From contig JAHCJY010000004.1 of the NCBI GenBank assembly GCA_026126065.1, positions 248,001 to 312,000 of the forward strand: a stretch of 64,000 bases of DNA, read 5' to 3'. The translations under genes were made by a program, and so were the position numbers. How positions within the stretch are numbered: the stretch's first letter is position 1; the number at the start of each line of letters is the position of its first letter. Shown here piece after piece: positions 28,013 through 36,672 of this stretch. The stretch comes from Bauldia sp. (GTDB lineage Bacteria > Pseudomonadota > Alphaproteobacteria > Rhizobiales > Kaistiaceae). The notes below the pieces were generated by a model. It made no database searches and was not told the origin of the DNA. It was given only the letters and a program-made list of their open reading frames with translations.

Positions 28013-28468
28013 CTACCGCACCGCCGCGGCTTCGGGCCGCGCAGCGGCGGCGATCCGGTCCAACGCCTCGACGACCGCGTCGAACACCAGCAGCGTCGAG
28101 GCATGGCGAGCCTTGTACTCCCGCACCGGCTCCAGCACCGCGAGTTCCGCAAAGCGGCCTTCCGGCGGCGGGCCATTGTCCGTCAGCATCTTCCGCATCG
28201 TGTCGCGAAGGGCGCGGAGCTCAGCCGGAGTCGAGCCGACGATCACCTTCGCCATGACCGCGGCCGAGGCCGTGCCGAGCGCACAGGCGTGGACGTCCTG
28301 GGCGTAGTCGGCCACCCGGCCGTCCGCCAATTTGAGGTCGACCGTCACAATGGAGCCGCACAGCTTCGATTGTGCCGTGGCCGATGCGTCCGCGTCGGCC
28401 AGCCGGCCAAGACGGCCGACATTGCCGGCAAGGTCGAGGACGCCGCGATTGTAGATGCCGTCGATCAT
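28013..28468 (-). CDS. IscU/NifU-like iron-sulfur cluster scaffold protein
   Basis: A 151-residue protein of the NifU N-terminal-like family. It starts [16 protein letters not shown]. Cys37 ([12 protein letters not shown]) and Cys62 ([12 protein letters not shown]) match two scaffold cysteines. The third, near the C-terminus in IscU, is missing; the equivalent segment reads [14 protein letters not shown]. This variant is common in rhizobia beside yidD, folE and hisI. It may handle Fe-S clusters in a specialised way. Start chosen at the family N-terminus. Confidence 0.85.
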   Translation of the reverse strand: MIDGIYNRGVLDLAGNVGRLGRLADADASATAQSKLCGSIVTVDLKLADGRVADYAQDVHACALGTASAAVMAKVIVGSTPAELRALRDTMRKMLTDNGPPPEGRFAELAVLEPVREYKARHASTLLVFDAVVEALDRIAAAARPEAAAVR

Positions 28469-28648
28469 CGGTCCGCTGGCCAGACCGGCGAGCAAGCACG
28501 GGTGTTTTGCGCCGCGGGCATTGGCAATTCCTTTCTCTCTCCTCATATAGGATCGCAATCCGGTTGGTCGCAGGGTCGTGACCAATCCGCTTACAGTGCG
28601 CTGCCGTATCCGGGCGCTCAGGTGGGCCTGTCGGGACGGCGGAGACAC

Positions 28649-29287
28649 ATGGAGAACAAGGTGGACGCTCGCGTGAAGCCCCACATCGTGGTGGCGGAGG
28701 AAGCCGCGCCGGTCAGCCGTCCGAGCCGCGCCGAGGCCGAAGCTGCCGTCCGCACGCTCATCCTCTGGGCCGGCGACAATCCCGACCGCGACGGCCTCAT
28801 CGACACGCCGCAGCGCGTGGTCCGCGCCTACGAGGAGTTCTACGCCGGCTACGGCGAGGACGCCGCGAAGGAGCTCGACCGCACCTTCGAGGAGACTGAA
28901 GGCTACGACGATCTCGTGCTCGTCCGCGACATCGAGTTCGCGTCGCATTGCGAGCACCACATGGTGCCATTCGTCGGCAAGGCGCATATCGCCTACTACC
29001 CGAACGAGACCGTCGTCGGACTGTCGAAGCTCGGACGCCTGGTCGATGTCTTCGCCAAGCGGCTCCAGACCCAGGAGCACCTGACCGCGCAGATCGTCGC
29101 AGCCATCAACGACACGCTGAAGCCGCGCGGTACTGCCGTCGTCATCGAGGCGGAGCACCTGTGCATGACGATGCGCGGCGTGAAGAAGCACGGCGCCTCC
29201 ACCGTCACGGCGCAGTTCAGCGGCGTTTTCCGCGATGATCCGGCCGAGCAGGCCCGTTTCTTCGCGCTCCTTCGCCCGACCGGCTAG
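28649..29287 (+). CDS. folE: GTP cyclohydrolase I
   Basis: A 212-residue enzyme that turns GTP into 7,8-dihydroneopterin triphosphate, the first step of folate synthesis. The zinc site is [20 protein letters not shown] (with Cys, His, His) together with a later Cys in [27 protein letters not shown] and [10 protein letters not shown] are family blocks. The ATG has GGAG just upstream; the long open frame before it belongs to the opposite-strand scaffold gene. It is followed closely by hisI. Confidence 0.96.
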   Translation: MENKVDARVKPHIVVAEEAAPVSRPSRAEAEAAVRTLILWAGDNPDRDGLIDTPQRVVRAYEEFYAGYGEDAAKELDRTFEETEGYDDLVLVRDIEFASHCEHHMVPFVGKAHIAYYPNETVVGLSKLGRLVDVFAKRLQTQEHLTAQIVAAINDTLKPRGTAVVIEAEHLCMTMRGVKKHGASTVTAQFSGVFRDDPAEQARFFALLRPTG

Positions 29288-29319
29288 CGCCGATCGGCGT
29301 GTCGGGCGAGAATGCCCAG

Positions 29320-29727
29320 ATGCACGACCACGATCTTGAGACGACCGTCGAGTTCCGACCGCGCTTCGCCGCGGACGGCCTCATCCCGGCCATCGTGACC
29401 GACGCCCGCAGCGGCGAGGTGGTGATGTTCGCGTGGATGAACGCGGAAGCCCTCGCCCTCACGCTCTCCACCCGCATGGCGCACTACTGGAGCCGGTCGC
29501 GTAGGGCGCTGTGGAAGAAGGGCGAGACGAGCGGCAACACGCAGTCGGTGATCGAGATGCGGATCGATTGCGACCAGGATGCGCTGTGGCTTCGGGTCGA
29601 TACGGCGGGGGATGGCGTGAACTGCCACACCGGCGCGCGATCCTGTTTCTACCGCCTCGTGACCGATGCCGACGGCGCAACGCGCCTTGCCTTCATTCCC
29701 GACGAAGGCGGACCCGAGCCGTCGTAG
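29320..29727 (+). CDS. hisI: phosphoribosyl-AMP cyclohydrolase
   Basis: A 135-residue zinc enzyme of histidine synthesis that opens the adenine ring of PR-AMP. Motifs are [32 protein letters not shown], a metal-binding [12 protein letters not shown] and [14 protein letters not shown]. The start is either this ATG or a GTG at 29299 seven codons upstream. It is monofunctional, without the HisE domain, as usual in rhizobia, and lies 32 bases after folE. Confidence 0.94.
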   Translation: MHDHDLETTVEFRPRFAADGLIPAIVTDARSGEVVMFAWMNAEALALTLSTRMAHYWSRSRRALWKKGETSGNTQSVIEMRIDCDQDALWLRVDTAGDGVNCHTGARSCFYRLVTDADGATRLAFIPDEGGPEPS

Positions 29728-29731
29728 CGGC

Positions 29732-30469
29732 TCAGGCGGCGTCGGGGCGCTGACCCCGTGCCTGCGGCCACACGGGCGGATCGAACGCGGGGAACAGGAA
29801 GAGGCCAACGATGAAGCCGCCAATGTGGGCTTCCCAGGCTATCGTGCCTCCAAGGGTCGATCCCAGGAAGCCGAAGGCGAGGTTGATGACCAGCCAACTG
29901 CCGAGGAACACCACCGTGCGACGGTCGGTGAAGATGTCTCTGAGGCTGGCCGCCGGCGCGTAGTAGCTCGGAACGCCCCTCCCCTGGCCGAGGAACAGGA
30001 AGCGCGCGGCCCCCGCCATGTGGGCCGAGATCATCGCCGAGGCGCCGACCAGGGGCACGAAATCGCCCCAGCGGAGGGCGAGCGAGCAGAGCGCGCCAAT
30101 CACCGCCGCGATTGCCGAGAAGGCCAGGAACCGCCCCGCGCCAAAGCGGAACGCGAGCGGACTCGCGAATGCGGCGAGCGCCACCGAGTTGACGATGAGG
30201 TGGCCCCAGTCGGCGTGGAGGAACGCGTAGCTCACGAAGCTCCAGATGCCGGCGCCGGGCACGGCGCCGAGATCCGCTCCGGGCACCGACGAATAGCGAC
30301 CGGGGACGAAAGCGAAGTTCTCGAGCAGCCACTGTTCGGTGGCGGGGTCGAGGAAGAAGCTGCGGATCGCGTGGACGATCAGGAAGGCGGCGAGCAACCC
30401 GACCACGACGCGCGGTATGTTGAATGCCGGCTGGCGGATCGACTGAGGTGGGCGGTCTAGATCGAGCAC
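29732..30469 (-). CDS. rhomboid family intramembrane protease
   Basis: A 245-residue polytopic membrane protein with about six helices. The FLHADWGHLIVNSVALAAF block (His85, His90, Asn94) is the oxyanion region. The catalytic serine lies in GASAMISAHMAG (Ser144) where most rhomboids have GxSG; here the last Gly is Ala145. The catalytic histidine is His215 in WEAHIGGFIVGL. It is convergent with hisI, four bases apart. Substrate unknown. Confidence 0.88.
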   Translation of the reverse strand: MLDLDRPPQSIRQPAFNIPRVVVGLLAAFLIVHAIRSFFLDPATEQWLLENFAFVPGRYSSVPGADLGAVPGAGIWSFVSYAFLHADWGHLIVNSVALAAFASPLAFRFGAGRFLAFSAIAAVIGALCSLALRWGDFVPLVGASAMISAHMAGAARFLFLGQGRGVPSYYAPAASLRDIFTDRRTVVFLGSWLVINLAFGFLGSTLGGTIAWEAHIGGFIVGLFLFPAFDPPVWPQARGQRPDAA

Positions 30470-30515
30470 CGGGCCGAGTTAAGGCTGATGAGCCGCGGCG
30501 ACAAGGCGGGCGGGC

Positions 30516-30549
30516 AAAGAAAAAGCCGCCCGGAACACGGCCGGACGGC
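30516..30549 (-). terminator. strong intrinsic terminator on the - strand
   Basis: On the - strand GCCGTCCGG-CCGTGTT-CCGGGCGGC forms a 9-bp stem with one G-U pair, followed by TTTTTCTTTG. No - strand gene lies upstream of it before the next + strand gene at 30867, so it must end something else, possibly the small RNA proposed next to it. Confidence 0.75.
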
Positions 30550-30652
30550 TCGGAAAGTGTGCCAAGTCATCCCGTTACGGGACGGCTGTTCAAATGGCGG
30601 TGCCTAGCCAGAAGGTCGCACACCCCCCCGTTTTCCACAAACGGAAGCGACC
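30516..30652 (-). ncRNA. candidate small RNA ending at the orphan terminator
   Basis: The 397-base gap 30470-30866 has no gene. Its - strand ends in a strong terminator and, just before it, contains further pairing segments: GGTCGC...GCGACC (30647-30652 with 30614-30619) enclosing CCGTTT-GTGGA-AAACGG, and TCCCG-TAA-CGGGA near 30570-30582. No known RNA family was recognised and no clear promoter is visible. The 5' end is a guess from the outermost stem. Confidence 0.4.
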
Positions 30653-30866
30653 ATTAACCTTACCGGCCGCGGGGTCGCCTCCCCTCGCTCAAGGCGCGGT
30701 ACCGACCATGGGGTGCCCCCGCGAATCGCTGGCACATCGCCTGCAGCCTCAGGGTTGCCGGGGCATCCCGGCGGGTCGATCTGTCCCAAAGCCGCACGGT
30801 TAACAGCCGCCCGCGCGCCGCGGAATCCGGATCGGGTCAGGGTGGAACGCGCGGGACGGCGAAGCG

Positions 30867-31484
30867 ATGAAGCACGAGAGCAGCCGGCAGCTCTACGAAT
30901 ACTGGGATCGCCTTCGTTCCGGCGCGCCGGCGCCCCAGAGGACCGCGATCGAGCCGGCCGACATCCGGACGATCCTGTGCGACACCTTCATCCTCGAAGC
31001 GGGACCAAGGAGCGGCCACCCGTTCCGCCTCGCCGGCACGCGCCTGTGCGCCGCGTTCGCGCGCGAGTTGAAGGGCATCTCCTTCCCGGAACTCTGGTCG
31101 CCGGGTGATCGCGGCCAGATATCGCTGCTCCTCGGCGCGGTGGGCGGCGATGCACGCGCCGCGGTCGTCGGCCTGGCCGGCAGAGCGAGCCAGGAGCGGC
31201 TCGTCGCCTTCGAGATGCTGCTGCTCCCGCTCGTGCAGGATGGTCCGCGCTACGACCGCATTCTCGGCGTCATCGCTCCAACCGAGCGCCCTTACTGGCT
31301 CGGGCTCGACCCGGTGACCAGCCTCACTGTGAACAGCGCCCGCCTCATCTGGCCGGACGCCGCCGATGCCATGGTCCGCCGCCTCGGTCTCGGACGGGAC
31401 TTCGACCTCGGATCGGTTCGTCTCAATCCTGAGAGCCGGCGTGAACGCTTTGTTGTGCTTGAAGGAGGCAAGGCCACCCGCTGA
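30867..31484 (+). CDS. PAS-domain protein (PAS_5 type)
   Basis: A 205-residue cytoplasmic protein with one PAS-like domain of the form common in rhizobia: LYEYWDRLRSG, RTAIEPADIRTILCDTFILEA, FRLAGTRLCAAFARELKG and a LLLPLVQDG strand. No output domain follows, so it is likely an accessory sensor. Next come a PilZ protein and a BTLCP-type protease on the same strand, a trio seen in many alphaproteobacteria. Confidence 0.85.
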   Translation: MKHESSRQLYEYWDRLRSGAPAPQRTAIEPADIRTILCDTFILEAGPRSGHPFRLAGTRLCAAFARELKGISFPELWSPGDRGQISLLLGAVGGDARAAVVGLAGRASQERLVAFEMLLLPLVQDGPRYDRILGVIAPTERPYWLGLDPVTSLTVNSARLIWPDAADAMVRRLGLGRDFDLGSVRLNPESRRERFVVLEGGKATR

Positions 31485-31580
31485 TTGCAGCCTATACTTC
31501 ACGTCACGCGTTGTTAACCGCGTTCCGCCACATTGACTAACGGGAACGAGGGGCCGTTCCCGCCACGTAGGCCGGGGCGG

Positions 31581-32204
31581 ATGGCGACGCAGGACGCAGC
31601 AATCAGGGAGAGCCTGCTCTCTCATCATGACCGCCGCCGGCATCAGCGCGTCCGCCTGAGCCTCCTCGGCCGGTTCATGCTCGAGAACCGCCGGGAGTAT
31701 CCCTGCCAGACGCTCGACATGTCGCCCGCCAGCGCGGCGCTCATCTCGCCAGTCGTCGGCGCGATCAACGAACGCGTGGTTGCCTATATCGACCATGTCG
31801 GCCGGATCGAAGGCCGCGTGGCGCGCCTCTACGACGGCGGATTTGCCATGTCGATCGTCTCCACACCGCGCAAGAAGGACAAGCTTGCGGCCAAACTGAC
31901 CTGGCTCGCCAATCGCTATCACCTGAACCTTGCCGAGGACCGGCGACACGAGCGCATCCTGCCGGCCACGGCGGTCGCCAGGGTGTTCCTGCCGGACGGC
32001 CGCGACTGCGCCGCGCGGATCCTCGATCTCTCCCTGTCGGGCGCCAGCCTCGGTGTCGATATCCGGCCGCCGATCGGCTCGCCGATCCGCATCGGCGTCA
32101 TCCGGGCGATCGTTGTGCGCCATTCCGAGGATGGCATCGCCGTCGAGTTCGCCGTGCTGCAGACGCCGGAGTCCCTCGAGGAAGGCCTGGACGGCACCGA
32201 CTAG
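31581..32204 (+). CDS. tandem PilZ-domain protein
   Basis: A 207-residue protein with two PilZ domains. Each begins with an RRxxR-like c-di-GMP motif: RRRHQRVRLSLLG (residues 18-30) and DRRHERILPATAV (residues 120-132). The second has the matching DLSLSGASL (D149-x-S-x-x-G). The first reads DMSPASAAL and lacks the Gly, so it may not bind well. Start chosen at ATG 31581; a TTG at 31533 is possible. It lies between a PAS protein and a BTLCP protease, which suggests c-di-GMP-linked control of surface attachment. Confidence 0.87.
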   Translation: MATQDAAIRESLLSHHDRRRHQRVRLSLLGRFMLENRREYPCQTLDMSPASAALISPVVGAINERVVAYIDHVGRIEGRVARLYDGGFAMSIVSTPRKKDKLAAKLTWLANRYHLNLAEDRRHERILPATAVARVFLPDGRDCAARILDLSLSGASLGVDIRPPIGSPIRIGVIRAIVVRHSEDGIAVEFAVLQTPESLEEGLDGTD

Positions 32205-32319
32205 GGCGACCGCGATGGTTACCGGCTCGTTACCCGTAACCCTCGGATTCAACAGTTCAATTTAGCGGCAAATACGATCCTCCGTGCGATTGTCGCCCTC
32301 GAACTGATCGGGGGCTGTT

Positions 32320-32937
32320 GTGTTGCGTCGTCTCGTTCTCGCCATCGCCGGCTGCGCCATCGCGGTCTCGCTTGCCAAGCCGGAGCCGGCCGCGGCCCAG
32401 GCCTACACGACCGCCTTCATGTCGGTCGGGGCCGAGACCTCGCAGCCGATCGGGCATCACGAATTCTGTGAAACGCATCGCTCCGAATGCCTGCTGCGTT
32501 CACCCGCCGAAGGTCCGGTCTTGCTGACCGAGGCGCTCTGGGCGCAGCTCGAGCAGGTCAACAACCTGGTCAACACGGCCATCGCGCCGGCCAGCGACCT
32601 GGAGCTGTTCGGCCGGACCGAGGTCTGGGTCTACCCCGCGACCCAGGGCGACTGCGAGGACTACGTCCTCCTCAAGCGTCGCATCCTGATCGAGAACGGC
32701 TGGCCCGTGTCCTCGCTGCTCATCACCGTGGTGCGCAAGCCGGATGGCGAGGGCCACGCGGTCCTCACGGTCCGCACCGACCGCGGCGACATCATTCTCG
32801 ACAACCTCGAGGCCAGCATCCGGATCTGGAGCGAGACGCCCTATCTCTACCTGAAGCGGCAATCAGACCAGCACACCGGCCGCTGGGTCGCGATCTCCGA
32901 CACGCGGACGATGGTCGCCAACATCGCGGCCCGCTAG
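32320..32937 (+). CDS. exported transglutaminase-like cysteine peptidase (BTLCP/LapG-related)
   Basis: A 205-residue protein with a GTG start preceded by GGGGGC and a signal peptide ending AAAQ (residue 27). The catalytic triad of bacterial transglutaminase-like cysteine proteinases is present: Cys112 in [13 protein letters not shown], His146 in [11 protein letters not shown], and Asp161 in IILDNLEAS. LapG, a relative, cleaves adhesins when c-di-GMP is low. The upstream PilZ gene makes a similar role plausible, but no adhesin gene is nearby. It overlaps the next gene by four bases. Confidence 0.9.
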   Translation: MLRRLVLAIAGCAIAVSLAKPEPAAAQAYTTAFMSVGAETSQPIGHHEFCETHRSECLLRSPAEGPVLLTEALWAQLEQVNNLVNTAIAPASDLELFGRTEVWVYPATQGDCEDYVLLKRRILIENGWPVSSLLITVVRKPDGEGHAVLTVRTDRGDIILDNLEASIRIWSETPYLYLKRQSDQHTGRWVAISDTRTMVANIAAR

Positions 32938-33470
32938 ACTTCGACGATGCGGAACCCGTCGCCCGCATATTGGCGCCAGCGCTTCACATAGCGATCGGTC
33001 GCGGCCGTGATCGCGGCGACCTCCGCGCTGCCGAGCGTCCGGATCACCTTCCCGGGCACGCCGATGACGAGCGACCCGTCCGGAATCACCTTGCCTTCCG
33101 GCACCAGCGCATGGGCGGCCACGAGGCAGTTCGCCCCGATCTTTGCGCCGGTCAGCACGACCGCGCCCATGCCGATGAGCGAGTTGGCCCCGACCGTGCA
33201 GCCGTGCAGGAGCGCGCGGTGGCCGATCGTGCAGTCCGGTCCGACCACCAGCGGATAGCCCGCGTCGGTGTGCATGACGCAGAGATCCTGCACGTTCGAT
33301 CGCGCGCCGATGGTAATTGGCTCGATGTCGCCGCGCAGCACCGCGCCGAACCAGATCGAGGTCTCCTCGGCGAGCACGACCTTGCCGATCACGTCCGCGT
33401 TGGGCGCTACCCAGTAGGTCCCCTTCGCCGGCAGCGTCGGGCTGTCGCCCTCGAACTCGTAGATCGGCAT
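32934..33470 (-). CDS. gamma-class carbonic anhydrase family protein
   Basis: A 178-residue left-handed beta-helix protein of hexapeptide repeats (for example [15 protein letters not shown]). The three zinc histidines are His67 (VMHTD), His84 and His89 (IGHRALLHG). The conserved [10 protein letters not shown] segment is present. The acid residues used by Cam-type enzymes are not obvious, as in most bacterial relatives, so activity is uncertain. Its end overlaps the end of the BTLCP gene by a shared CTAG. Confidence 0.9.
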   Translation of the reverse strand: MPIYEFEGDSPTLPAKGTYWVAPNADVIGKVVLAEETSIWFGAVLRGDIEPITIGARSNVQDLCVMHTDAGYPLVVGPDCTIGHRALLHGCTVGANSLIGMGAVVLTGAKIGANCLVAAHALVPEGKVIPDGSLVIGVPGKVIRTLGSAEVAAITAATDRYVKRWRQYAGDGFRIVEV

Positions 33471-33480
33471 TCCTACTCCT

Positions 33481-33810
33481 TCAGGTCAGGAGGCTCGTCC
33501 GCATCGCAAGGGCGAGGTCGAGAACGACGATGCCGGAGCACGCACTCCACATGCCCGCCACCGCAAAGCCGCCGAAGAGCCAGGTCATCGGCCGCTTGTC
33601 TGCCCGCACCGCCCGGACGGCGGCCCTGGCCACGATGTACGGCCCCACGAGTGCGAAGGAAACACCAGCCACGAAGCACGCAACGATGCGCGGGCTCGGG
33701 ATCGCGAAGGCCACGGGCCGGCGGGTCACGAGCTGGAAAAAGGTCGAGGCGAGCCCGGCGGCAACGAAGCCGACGGCCGCGCAATAGAGAAGAAGCCAGA
33801 GTTCGAACAT
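33481..33810 (-). CDS. small membrane protein of unknown function
   Basis: A 109-residue protein with three hydrophobic segments ([56 protein letters not shown]). It resembles the three-helix membrane proteins found in rhizobia next to the gamma-carbonic anhydrase gene. It lies 10 bases upstream of that gene on the same strand and likely forms an operon with it. Confidence 0.72.
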   Translation of the reverse strand: MFELWLLLYCAAVGFVAAGLASTFFQLVTRRPVAFAIPSPRIVACFVAGVSFALVGPYIVARAAVRAVRADKRPMTWLFGGFAVAGMWSACSGIVVLDLALAMRTSLLT

Positions 33811-34229
33811 CGCGTGTCCCGTTCCGATCGCGCCGAAGCGGCGCTGAGAGGAAGAGCGCAACGCCCATGCCGTCGCCCGTCGTGGCTCCTGGTGCAAGGA
33901 ATCCGCGGGGCGCGTCCACAGTTTGTTAAGGTTACTGTTTCGTTAAGACCGATCGTCGGCGGTGGGTGTCCCATATTGGGACGCCCTTCTTGGCGGTCGG
34001 TTTCCTGAGGGCTGTATTCGCCGTCGCCCAGCCAAGACCGTCGTTCCCGGCCGGAGCGCAGCGGAGCGCGGGAACCTCTTCGTTCTCCGGCACGGCCATG
34101 CCTCAAGCCGGGTAAGAAATCCCGTCGAAGGAACAAAGGGCTCCGGGTTCCGCTTCGCGGCCCCGGATCGAGGGTGGTCTCTCGGTTGGAAGAACGCCGC
34201 GGCGGTGCCACCGGCGACCGTCCGCGCCC
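33811..34229. repeat. intergenic region with a palindromic repeat element (about 34035-34173)
   Basis: A 419-base gap with no gene. Its centre holds GTTCCCGGC-CGGAGCGCAGCGGAGCG-CGGGAAC and, later, CTCCGGGTTCCGCTTCGCGGCC, the two ends of a dispersed element common in alphaproteobacteria. The segment 33920-33960 (GTTAAGGTTACTG...GTTAAGACC) is AT-rich and could hold the promoter for the small membrane protein gene. Confidence 0.6.
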
Positions 34230-34439
34230 CTACTCCAGATCGATGTCGAGGATGGCCATCGAGAAATTGTAGGACGTCTCGCCGTCCTCGTCATCGCGGT
34301 AGATGAGGCCGATGAACTCGTCGCCGATGAACAGCTCCGCGGAATCATCCTTGCGCGGACGCTGCTTCACCTCGATGGTCGGCAGCTTGAAGCGCTTGCG
34401 GAAATAGGTCTCGAGCTTCTGGATTTCGGCGCGATTCAC
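34230..34439 (-). CDS. DUF3126 family protein
   Basis: A 69-residue protein matching DUF3126: KLETYFRKRFKLPTIEVKQRPRK, then AELFIGDEFIGLIYRDDEDGE and a final MAILDIDLE. The start is a GTG; there is no in-frame ATG upstream. It follows cysE on the same strand, the usual arrangement in Rhizobiales. Function unknown. Confidence 0.9.
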   Translation of the reverse strand: MNRAEIQKLETYFRKRFKLPTIEVKQRPRKDDSAELFIGDEFIGLIYRDDEDGETSYNFSMAILDIDLE

Positions 34440-34497
34440 ATTGATGCCTTGGTGAGGGGTTTCGGCCCGACAGCGGGAAAGGGGAGGTGTAGTCCGC

Positions 34498-35322
34498 CTA
34501 GGTCGCCTCGTTCAACCGGTGGTCCATCTCGCGCGACGGGACGTCGGCCCCCGACTGGCCGATGACCCGGGCCGGCACGCCGGCGACCGTCGAGTGCGGC
34601 GGGACGGGCTTGAGGACAACCGAGCCGGCGGCAACGCGCGACCCCTCCCCGATCTCGATGTTGCCGAGGATCTTTGCGCCCGCCCCGATCAGCACACCGC
34701 GGCGGACCTTTGGATGGCGGTCGCCGATCTCCTTGCCCGTGCCGCCGAGCGTCACATCCTGGAGGATCGAGACGTCGTCCTCGATGACCGCCGTCCCGCC
34801 GATGACGAGCGAGGTTGCGTGGTCGAGGAAGATGCCCCGCCCCATCTGCACCGCCGGATGGATGTCGGTCTGGAACACGGCCGAGGAACGGCTCTGAAGA
34901 TAATACGCAAAGTCCCGCCGTCCCTTACGCCATAGCCAGTTGGCGAGGCGATGGGTGGCGATGGCGTGGAAGCCCTTGAAGTAGAGCACCGGCTCGATGA
35001 CCCGCGTGCAGGCCGGGTCGCGGTCGAGGACTGCCGCGATATCGACGCGGATCGTCTCGGCGGCGGCGGGCTCGGCGGCGAGGAACTCGAGGTAGGCCTG
35101 CTCGATCAGGCCGGACGGGACATCCTCGTGGTGGAGCCGGCTCGCGATCCGGTAGGCAACGGCGGATTCCAGCCGGTCATGGTTGAGGACGTTGGTATAG
35201 ACGAACGTCGCCAGCTCCGGCTCCGCGGCGATGATCACCTCGGCTTCAGCTCTTACCTGCGCCCAGTTGGGGTCGACATTGGCGAGGCCGGACCCGAGCG
35301 GGCGCGGCGAATGCTTGGTCAT
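34498..35322 (-). CDS. cysE: serine O-acetyltransferase
   Basis: A 274-residue enzyme that acetylates L-serine with acetyl-CoA, the first step of cysteine synthesis. The N-terminal helical domain includes WAQVRAEAEVIIAAEP. The C-terminal left-handed beta-helix carries GRGIFLDHATSLVIGG with the catalytic His, and the SILQDVTLGGTGK loop. It ends in a basic tail. Start chosen at ATG 35322 (MTKHSPRPLG); the frame is open a little further. DUF3126 follows. Confidence 0.96.
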   Translation of the reverse strand: MTKHSPRPLGSGLANVDPNWAQVRAEAEVIIAAEPELATFVYTNVLNHDRLESAVAYRIASRLHHEDVPSGLIEQAYLEFLAAEPAAAETIRVDIAAVLDRDPACTRVIEPVLYFKGFHAIATHRLANWLWRKGRRDFAYYLQSRSSAVFQTDIHPAVQMGRGIFLDHATSLVIGGTAVIEDDVSILQDVTLGGTGKEIGDRHPKVRRGVLIGAGAKILGNIEIGEGSRVAAGSVVLKPVPPHSTVAGVPARVIGQSGADVPSREMDHRLNEAT

Positions 35323-35397
35323 GGTCGGTCTCCGGACCTGGGGTCCGCTGGTGGCACCGGTGCGGGCGCGCCCGGCTCCATGTCCGGGCGGCTGCAT

Positions 35398-36153
35398 CTA
35401 GGGTCGCGATCCGAGAAAGTCTAGCACGGCACGTTTGAACGATCGATCACCGACGGCCAGCATGTGGTCACGGCCCGGAATGCTGAGCGCCTGCGCCCCC
35501 GGGATGCGCCCGGCGAGCGGCTCCGGCGGCCCCGCGACGAAGTCGAGCGATCCGGCCGCAACGAGCACAGGCAGGCGAAGCAACGACAGGACGGCGGGGT
35601 CGAGTGCCTCGGCCTGCCCCCGCATGCACGCCGCAAGTGCCCGAAGGTCGCCCCCGGCACGCTCGGCGAACTTGCGGAACGCCGCCGGCGCTCCGGCGGC
35701 CGGCGGGCTTTCGGAAACGAGTGCGTCCGCAATGGCTGCAGCGTCGCGGTTGCCGGCGATGAGGCTCTCGCCGATGCCGCCGAGGACGAGCGAGCGCACG
35801 AGATGGGGATGGCCGAGGGCGAGCATCCCCGCCACGCGAGACCCCATCGAATAGCCGACGACATCCGCCTGCGCGATGCCGAGCCGTGTGCAGAGCGCCC
35901 GGACGTCTGCGGCTATCGCCACGGTGGCGTAAGCAGCGGGATCGTAGAATTTCGTGCTGCCGCCATGGCCGCGGAGGTCTGGCGCGATGACCGACCTGCC
36001 CGCATCGGCCAGAAGGTCGATCCAGCCGGTGCTGCGCCAGTTGAGCGCCGCGTTGGACGCGAAGCCGTGGAGGAGAACGACGGGATCGCCGCGGCCCTCC
36101 TCGATGTAGGCGATCCGGACCCCGTTGAGATCCGCCACACGGTACTCGCTCAT
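35398..36153 (-). CDS. alpha/beta hydrolase
   Basis: A 251-residue hydrolase. The oxyanion segment is VVLLHGFASN, the nucleophile elbow VVGYSMGSRVAG (Ser102), an acid is expected near AAGSLDFVAG, and the catalytic histidine is in GRDHMLAVGD. No signal peptide, so cytoplasmic. It is upstream of cysE on the same strand, 75 bases away. Substrate cannot be told from sequence; esterase or C-C hydrolase are possible. Confidence 0.9.
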   Translation of the reverse strand: MSEYRVADLNGVRIAYIEEGRGDPVVLLHGFASNAALNWRSTGWIDLLADAGRSVIAPDLRGHGGSTKFYDPAAYATVAIAADVRALCTRLGIAQADVVGYSMGSRVAGMLALGHPHLVRSLVLGGIGESLIAGNRDAAAIADALVSESPPAAGAPAAFRKFAERAGGDLRALAACMRGQAEALDPAVLSLLRLPVLVAAGSLDFVAGPPEPLAGRIPGAQALSIPGRDHMLAVGDRSFKRAVLDFLGSRP

Positions 36154-36408
36154 CGGTCTCCGCAATCGAGATCTGGGACGGCTCGGCGCTCGATCCCCCG
36201 GGGAGGAGATCCCTGGCGTCCGGCGACCGAGCCGAGCCGACTCTACGACTTCCCCGGGCAGCAGGCGAACCCTGGCGGTGGCGCGCCGTCATCGCGCTGC
36301 CAGTCCGAAGAACGGCTCGCTCTCCGGTCGCTGCCGCGACCCGGCGCCGCTGGCGATCCGCGACGGCGATGCTATTGTGCCGGCCGAGCGAGGAAGACAG
36401 GGGACCCC

Positions 36409-36654
36409 ATGGCCGGAGCTATTGTTCCGCATTTCCAGAACGACGCTGGCGTTGCGACGATCGAGATCGGCGTGCGCGAGTTCAAGTGCGTCGGCGCGAC
36501 CGCCCCATTCGACCACCCGCACATCTACATCGACCTTGGCGACGACGATGTCGGGATCTGCCCCTATTGCTCGACCACGTTCGGCTATCGCCACTACCTC
36601 GCGGCCGACCAGACCAACCCGCCCGGGCATCTCGTCCCGCAAGCGGCCGACTGA
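36409..36654 (+). CDS. small zinc-finger protein (CHCC type)
   Basis: An 81-residue protein with Cys27, His38, Cys51 and Cys54 (EFKCVGA, HPHIYIDLG, GICPYCSTTFGY), the zinc site of the zf-CHCC family. The family includes the mitochondrial complex I subunit NDUFS6 and its alphaproteobacterial relatives. It is followed 18 bases later by the monooxygenase gene. The ATG is downstream of an AGGAAGACAGGGG stretch. Confidence 0.92.
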   Translation: MAGAIVPHFQNDAGVATIEIGVREFKCVGATAPFDHPHIYIDLGDDDVGICPYCSTTFGYRHYLAADQTNPPGHLVPQAAD

Positions 36655-36672
36655 CGGCGCGGGGCGGCCGCG

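Noticed and set aside
30540..30660. SRP RNA, tmRNA, RNase P or tRNA in the gene-free gap
   Set aside because: None of the conserved core sequences of these RNAs is present on either strand.
31510..32260. TTAACC and GTTACC words as CtrA-type binding sites
   Set aside because: The full TTAA-N7-TTAA form was not found in these places, and such short words are expected by chance.
32226..32270. GTAACC near 32230 and 42749 as further SigF-type promoters
   Set aside because: No CGAA follows at 15-17 bases in either case.
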